Shown: positions 57,667 to 64,000 of the stretch, one piece after another | Layout of the letters: each line of letters starts with the position of its first letter | How positions within the stretch are numbered: position 1 is the first letter of the stretch | Origin: Siderastrea radians | Lineage: Eukaryota; Cnidaria; Anthozoa; Scleractinia; Rhizangiidae | Direction: 5' to 3' | NCBI GenBank assembly: GCA_964017195.1 | Contig: OZ024889.1 | Location: 58,966,358 to 59,030,357 of the forward strand | DNA length: 64,000 nucleotides | Notes under the pieces: generated by a model | What the model saw: the letters and a program-made list of their open reading frames with translations, nothing else | What the model was told of the DNA's origin: nothing | Databases searched by the model: none | Made by a program: the position numbers and the translations under genes

Positions 57667-59801
57667 TTAGGAACAAAACAGAAGGTGAAATTGTGAAACA
57701 AGAATTTCTATGAAAAAACCCAAACGGATCATGCTGAAGGAAGGGAACGGCGAAAAAATACAAAATGAAAGCAGTTTAAAAGTTTTAAGCTTATCAAAGC
57801 TGATAAAGATCTTTCAGGCCGGAGCGAAACTTGTAAATCAGGCAGCTGATACACAAGGCTTATCTCAGACCGGAAGAGGTAGAAATCTAGATTTTGGAAT
57901 TTTAACAGGTCGATTCGTGAAAAAAGTAAGGGTGTAAGGGAATAAAAACCTTGGTTCGATTTACTGTACCTGTATATCCAATATGACGTGGAAAAAATCG
58001 TTATAAAACTCCTGACAAGTCCCTGAACACAACCAAGTTGACATTCACAAAGCAGAGCGTTCCCCTGCATGGGACCGAGAGGGCCTGGGGAATACACAAT
58101 TAGTCCCAGATCTCCCAGATCCCGTGCCCTGAAAGAGGGCTGAGGAGGAAATTTACATCTGGAAAAATGTTTCTTCTAGCTTCTACACACAAAACAATTC
58201 CGGTAAAAAAATCCAAGCATAATCTTCATTCAGAAATTTTACTTCACCGAATTAAAGCGCTTACCATGCAAAAAAATACCTCCAAGCACTCGTGCGGGAT
58301 AGAACTCGTTTTCTGAGAAAAATTGGGCAAGCAACCAAAAAAACGTTCCTAGCTAGGACTGAATTTGGTTGATTTCATTCTTCACAGTCTGAATTTGTTT
58401 ATTTGTTTGTTTGCTATGTTCTGTCCACTTCAGGCAAAACTGGCTGCGGAAAACAGTCACAAAAGTTAAATAAATGACTGATCAGATTTTTCGACAAGCG
58501 TGCATTAATTCTTTGCACATTCATGTATAAAAGGATTAATAAATGGATCAGGAAATGTTTCAATCGCCCGACGCTAGCGAGAAAAAACCTCTGGTACCAG
58601 GGTACTCAAAAACCAGCAAACGTCCCCAATCTAGGATTGTTAAACACTGTATAGCCATATTTAACGACGACAACCGTACTGACCATACCCTGTTTAGGAC
58701 AATTTTAGACCTGTTTAGGACAGACTCGTGTAATATTACATATTACCCTGTCTAGTACAGAGAGGCCAAAAATCACACCCTGTACAAGGGCACGTTCCCG
58801 TATAGGCCATATAAGGGAGTACCCTATACCCCCACCCCGGGAGACAACAATGTAATCTCTACATGTAGTTCAGGCGTCCTTCCACTCATTTCACTCAATA
58901 AAGCGCTAAAAATGTGATGTCGTCATATTCTGAATGTCAAATTCTGGGTAACGCGCTACATTTCATAGTCTTTTGATGTGGACTGTATGCCAGGAGTGTT
59001 CTGGTCTCAGCTTTGTCGACTTCGAACTTTCTTTTGGCACGTTGGCAGCATTGGGTTGGCAGGTTGACTAATAGATTTCGAGAGATTCAGATACTAACAA
59101 GTTTGAAATTTCTGAAATAATTTTTTTTGCCTCACTCTATTTCTACCATTGATAACTGGCTCCTGGTGAAATGTAAACGCTCCGAGCCGCGGGACAGAAT
59201 TTTCGAATGGTAATGGCACTTTACTTTTCCTGCTAGCAGAAGCCCCTACTTCTCCAGGACTAAACAGTGCCAACTGTTTTTCTCCACTAATCTATAGTCG
59301 TAACCGAGAACAGTTCAAAATAGCGCTAGCTCCTGTCTCACCCTGTTCTAATTAACCGTGGGGGGAGGGGAGATAATGGAGCAGCCACAATCCCCTCTCT
59401 CCCGAATATATGCTCCCCGGTTTATATGACACCCGTCTCTCAGAATTAAGTTTTTTAAGTCAAGCTTGAACTCCCCGTTTCTCTGTCCTTTCTGCGCATG
59501 CCACCCGCAGCCTATAGCTAGAAAGGAAGTGATGGCAAAGCTTTTTACGCATTCAAATTTATTCATAATCTCACACGTACACAGACAAGGAAGCTCTGAT
59601 TAGATCTGTCCAGGAGCCAGATTCACCAAGTCCTCCGAAGATAAGATGTGTGCTATGAATTTTCGGGAAACAATACCCAGGGACAGGGTGATTGGCTAAA
59701 ATTGGGATCCATCGTAAAGTGAACTTAAAGCTAGCCTAACTGAGGCTCATCTTTCCGAAAAAAAGTTTCGAATTAGGATATATTAGTTTATATTAGTTTA
59801 T
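57667..59801. other. Intergenic stretch without recognised gene
   Basis: Contains an inverse GTCCTAAACAGGGT-type repeat block (58670-58860) and otherwise unique AT-rich DNA. Open frames are short and show no family resemblance. Confidence 0.45.
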
Positions 59802-59999
59802 TAATTAGGATATATTGGACCCTGTCCCACGCACAATTTATTAGCCAAGAGTTTGTTTATCGGGAGCACACCTGCGTTCGTTTTATGCAGCCTTTTTTTT
59901 TCGCAAAAAAAAATGCTGCATAAAACGAACGCAGGTGTGCTCCCAATAAACAAACTCTAATAAATTGTGCGTGGGACAGGGTCCAATGTATCCTAATTA
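59802..59999. repeat. 198-bp hairpin element
   Basis: Arms of about 90 nt (taattaggatatattggacc inward to gcagc) are reverse complements with few mismatches. The loop is a T-run and A-run around 'cg', so the pairing continues almost to the centre. Confidence 0.93.
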
Positions 60000-62900
60000 G
60001 GCTTCCCGTCGCGCTGAAAATCCCGCGATCCTCCCGCTGAGATTGTAAGCATTCGAAGCATTCGGAGCCCTGGGATCTAATACTAGTCACTGTTCAGTGA
60101 CCCCTTCACTCTTTCTTTTATCTTGCCCCCCAAAATAGATTCTATGCTTTCCCGCATGATAGCATATCTCACGATTTTCGTCCCGTTTTTCGTCCTGGCC
60201 TCAAAATTTCTACATAGCAACCCGGCCAATTTTGAACCACATCCCTAATCCCACTCCCACCCTCCTATGCCACTGATCCCTAAAAATTTGTATTATACCA
60301 CTTCCTGTTTGCTATTACCTCTGTAGCTATATTACATCAAGTGTTCTTCCCTTTGTGTTGTACCAGACAAACAGTCACAGATTTTATCCTCTACTTTACG
60401 TACACTGCAATGGACTCAAGAAAAGAAATTAGTGCAACAGGTTGTGAGAGTCTTTAGCGGTGAGGCAGTGAGTAGAATACTTCACATTTGTGCTGTAAAG
60501 CACGAAGCTTATACAGTGCAGTGAGCGATCGAGTTGTTGGGCTCCCGCAGGATTTTTATGGAAACAACAGAACAGACGTAGGGCAGCCAAATACATGGAG
60601 GGTTATTTGGAAGTCAAAGAATCGTCAAAGGTAATAATGGTTAATTAGTCGTTGCTCAGTGGCACAGATTGCTGTAATCATGCTAATGAACTGGTGTAGC
60701 GTATCAGTAGCTACCATATTTCGCTGCAAGATAAACAGCAGTTCATTATTTTAACTGTAAGGTAGAGTTTCAACTTCAGTTTACGATGATCGACACATCA
60801 TTTGTGATCGAGCATCTGCGCTGCTTTGCTTTCCGAAGGGATTGTTTTGACTAACGGCGTATTAAATGGCAGTAAAATGGGCCTACGCGCGCCGAACCGA
60901 AGGAGTGACATGCTATTTTATAGATTATTATCGCCTCTTAGGGGAAACACTCGCCAGCTCTCTTTACTTTTGGCTGATATGCACATTACTGCGCTGTAAC
61001 TCAGCTGACAGCTCTCAGGTTCAGTGATTTCGTGATACAAAACGGCTGCGCACCGCAACCATCGAGTGTTCTTGTATGAGAAGGAAGTTTCAGTTAAAAA
61101 ATATAACAATACATTTCACTTTATTGTGACAAACCCGCAGGAAATCGATTCGACAAAGGTCGCAGCTTTTGCATATTTAAGGTTTAATATCTGCCATATA
61201 TACACATAGACAGCCCCTCTCAGGTCAAGTCTCCCCCTTTCCGTGACAAAGTTTACCCGCAAAGAATTTAAACAATGTGTTTTTCCAAAACCGCGGCATC
61301 AAAAGTTGTGTGTAGTACGCTAAAATACTGAACTGACGACGAGCAAAAGGGCAGATCAGTAAAATTAGACTATAGAATCCATGGTGAACAAATCACGCAT
61401 GGATGTATTAAATACATGCCATGTAAATACATGCCAATGTAATCCTGACGTGTCAGTATTTTGTTTCATCATTCACGGATCAGGGGCGGGTAGTAAAGTT
61501 CTACCGACGAAATACTTGAAATAAGAAAAATTTTCCAAAAATATTAGTAAATATGTTTAGACTTGCAAACCTTTCTGACCTTCTTTATGCCAAAAATTAG
61601 TCATTCAATTTTATGCATTCTAAAAAGACGTGATAAATCATACGGCGAGAGACAATACTGCCTAGTATGACGTCACCCCTCCCCTCTCCCGCTGAAATCA
61701 GACAACGCACTTGATTGTCAGATTTAGCGGAAGCTTTTGCGAAGTAGTTGTAAATCAGTCACAGCAATTTGTGCTTGGTAAGCATCACTGTAAACACCAT
61801 TAACAACGTGGGGAGTCGTTCAAAGAGTGCAGCATATTGAAAGAAGGTAAATAGAAGTGAATTTTCATCGCTATGTTCTATAATTTTGACTTCGGCTCCC
61901 ACATACTGACGTTCCGATTAGGTTCGGCTCATTTTGGACTTTGTATGGTCTCCTAAGCCGATAATGAATTTCAATTATGTTATCTATATGCTCGCTTTTC
62001 TTCGTTGATAGACCCACAAGTTCTCTTCTGCAGCTGAATTCAATTTCTCTCAGTTTTTCTGCGTTAGGAAGGTCACGCATTGGTCTTCGTGTACTGGGTT
62101 GAAATGTACTGTGCGCGCGTGCGTTTGAGATAGAATTCGCATTCACCTTTCCACCTTGCAATTAGGTTGAAAGGATTTCCGATCACCCGAGGTAATCAAT
62201 TCGTCAACAAGACCGACGTCGTTTGAGAAAGAAGCTCTTTTTTGAAGTCGCTTTAATATATTGGGCAACTGCCGAGAAATCAGTTTACAAATCGATCATT
62301 TTAGCTTGACAACAGAACAAAAAGATTTGACCTCAACGCACAGCTGTAATTTTGTCTCCACTGGTACTTAAGTCTTACTGATTTGTTTTTTCTGTCTATA
62401 AATTTTCCGGAACGCATGGAAACCATTGTCCCAATGCCAAAAAGCAAAAGCGAATACTACAAGTTAATCACTTATTATAACCGTCTCATTTTTACAAGTA
62501 TACTAAGATGTAGCGAAGTCGACATGATATTTGGCTTTTGAAAAATAATTTGTGAATAATTCATAAGTACACTTAATGCAAAGCATTAGAGCAATATAAT
62601 TAAAGTGACAGTATGGCAAAAGTAAAATCATATTAAAATGATACACAGTTCAGCTGTTCAGGGTTGCAAATAAGTCACCAGTAGAAGTTTGATCGGGCAA
62701 AACAAATATGCATTTAATGCTTTTAAAAGGTAGTCTTTGGCATTTAAAGCATTTGTCCTGACCCCAGTTGGGATTTTGTTGGACATGGCAAGTTTGTTTT
62801 GCTGTCTGGTAGCCTTCTGTTGTTTGAATCTCTGAATGCTGTACGTGTATGACTGTAAAAGAAATAAGCTTACTCTTTTGTATTAAAACAGGATGATACT

Positions 62901-63180
62901 GCATTTGGTATTGAAATTAAGTTTTGTTTGGTTGTGCATGTTAATTGCTCATTTATTTTGAGTGTCATGGCATTAAGTGTAATTCTTGCAATACCTGCGT
63001 GCTTGAATCAACTTCAGCAAAATTAACAGCGTGAATTTGTGTGGATTTCCGGACATTTTTTAAATTGTACTTTTTTCTTGAGTGGTGAAACTGCCAACAT
63101 GACGTAAAAACTCCATCAACCAGTACTAATAATTCTAACACACATTCAATTGAGAAAGATGTTTTTATGCAGTTAATGAC
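60000..63180. other. Intergenic stretch without recognised gene
   Basis: I see no convincing exon. A TGACGTCA-like element (atgacgtcacc) sits near 61670. A 96-codon minus frame at 61871-62161 has no recognisable family and no clear splice or start context. Confidence 0.4.
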
Positions 63181-63188
63181 ACAGGCGA

Positions 63189-63289
63189 CTCGGACAAAAA
63201 TCCGAGTTCTCCCAACAGGAGTCGAACCTGTGACCTTCTGATTACCGGTCCAGATGCTCTACCACTGAGCTACAGGAGACTCGTGGGAG
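63189..63289 (-). mobile_element. tRNA-derived SINE, full head
   Basis: The minus strand reads TCTCCTGTAGCTCAGTGGTA..., with A and B boxes (TAGCTCAGTGGTAGAGC; GGTTCGACTCC), an acceptor stem closing with GGGAGA and a loop containing CCGGTAA. The loop is 8 nt if the stem pairs fully, so anticodon GGT is only likely. A hairpin (actcggacaaaaatccgagt) and 'gcctgtgtcattaactg' follow, typical of a SINE tail. Confidence 0.7.
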
Positions 63290-63409
63290 CTAAGGCCATT
63301 AAACTAGGTTCATGTGACAAACATCCTGCATTCTGCTAGGACTGAAATGTCATTAGGTGACATATTCGCGGTGATATAAATGTGATGGTGAATTTTAAGT
63401 CTGTTGAAC

Positions 63410-63506
63410 ATATGAGAAAGGTGTCTTTATTCAGTTAATCACACAGGCATCTCGGAAAAAAAAATCCGAGTTCTCCCAGCAGGAGTCGAACCTGTGACCT
63501 TACGTG
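63410..63506 (-). mobile_element. tRNA-derived SINE, truncated second copy
   Basis: Repeats the tail, the ATCTCGG/CCGAG hairpin and the T-arm half of the 63189-63289 copy, then stops abruptly after gtgacctta. Both copies have the same orientation, about 240 bp apart. Confidence 0.75.
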
Positions 63507-63746
63507 GCCAAATGTAATTTAGGTTAAGTTAAAGTCGAGCCAATGCTGGTCAGTAGTAATCTGTGGACCATGTGTCATAATGTGACATACGGGGTTTTTC
63601 CAATCGTACGTATTGTGCGTTCCAGCTGTGTGAGGTTGTGCAGTTTGTTTCGAGCTCCGAAACGTGCATTTCTGCTGCTGTTTTCTCGTCGCTGTTCTCG
63701 CCTTGCGGTTGGAGTTCTGCTTCGTCCTTTTTTGTCCAATCTATCA

Positions 63747-64000
63747 TGACATCCAGGCAAACCAACAACAGTTTCGAAGCGGCTTTCTCTGTTGTTGTTG
63801 TGTCTTCGACACCAGTGTCAGGTGCGACCACGAGTTTGACCTCGTCTTCTATCGTGTCTTTGCTGCCAGGCGAGGCTGTTGTTGTATCATCGCCAATTGT
63901 TGGTGCCGCTTCCGCGGCTAGCCAGTTACTTTCGGCTTCAAACGCTGTTCTTTTGCCGAAGCTCTTGGCCCTCATCAATCACGCTGCTCAAGCAGCTGTG
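63747..64000 (+). CDS. Start of an open frame running off the window
   Basis: An ATG at 63747 opens an uninterrupted frame to the last base (84 codons and counting), MTSRQTNNSFEAAFSVVVVS onward. It is rich in Ser, Val and Ala and later reads LLPKLLALINHAAQAAV. Codon use is G+C-richer than the surroundings. Ser/Val-rich starts of this kind occur in capsid-like ORFs of cnidarian retroelements, so a mobile-element ORF is my first guess. That is recall, not a match. The opposite strand is also open here (63550-63978), so strand choice is uncertain. Confidence 0.4.

Noticed and set aside
63550..63978. 142-residue minus-strand protein
   Set aside because: It overlaps the plus-strand frame that continues past the window and begins ATG-Thr-Ser; the plus frame is less interrupted. 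Not fully excluded.

Overview
The window looks like nuclear DNA from an anthozoan cnidarian, most likely a stony coral. It has AT-rich intergenic DNA, short exons with GT-AG introns, many short inverted-repeat elements, tRNA-headed SINEs, CR1/L2-like and L1/Tx1-like LINE remnants and Penelope-like fragments. The species assignment is an inference from repeat style and exon structure, not from a database match.

Three host genes can be supported. (1) At 4842-9336 (+) lies a multi-pass membrane protein gene of unrecognised family, with five visible exons. Its fourth exon carries an 83-bp tandem array. (2) At 12272-54268 (-) lies a complete UBA6-type ubiquitin-activating enzyme (E1) gene. I could trace 36 exons; their coding parts sum to 3057 nt (1018 residues plus stop) with every splice phase consistent. 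(3) At 26692-31505 (+), nested antisense inside UBA6 intron 18, lies a three-exon Golgi-type carbohydrate sulfotransferase (310 residues) of the chondroitin/dermatan/HNK-1 sulfotransferase superfamily.

Layout: 1-830 is a decayed Penelope-like reverse transcriptase; 831-4841 is non-coding, with a 142-bp palindrome; 4842-9336 is gene 1; 9337-12271 is the convergent intergenic space, with two MITEs; 12272-54330 is UBA6, whose introns hold the nested sulfotransferase and most of the repeats; 54331-63540 is repeat-rich DNA upstream of UBA6 (a 214-bp minisatellite, a 950-bp TIR element, hairpins, two tRNA-like SINE copies); 63747-64000 is the start of an open frame that runs off the window.

The most interesting structures are the long inverted repeats in UBA6 introns. 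Arms of about 880 bp and about 490 bp bracket the nested sulfotransferase on both sides. A third pair, of about 415-bp arms and roughly 99% alike, carries two head-to-head copies of an apparent first exon plus telomere-like TTAGGGTC repeats. All three would fold into long hairpins in the UBA6 pre-mRNA. A MITE lies 8 bases inside one UBA6 5' splice site, and a trinucleotide microsatellite lies 7 bases inside another.
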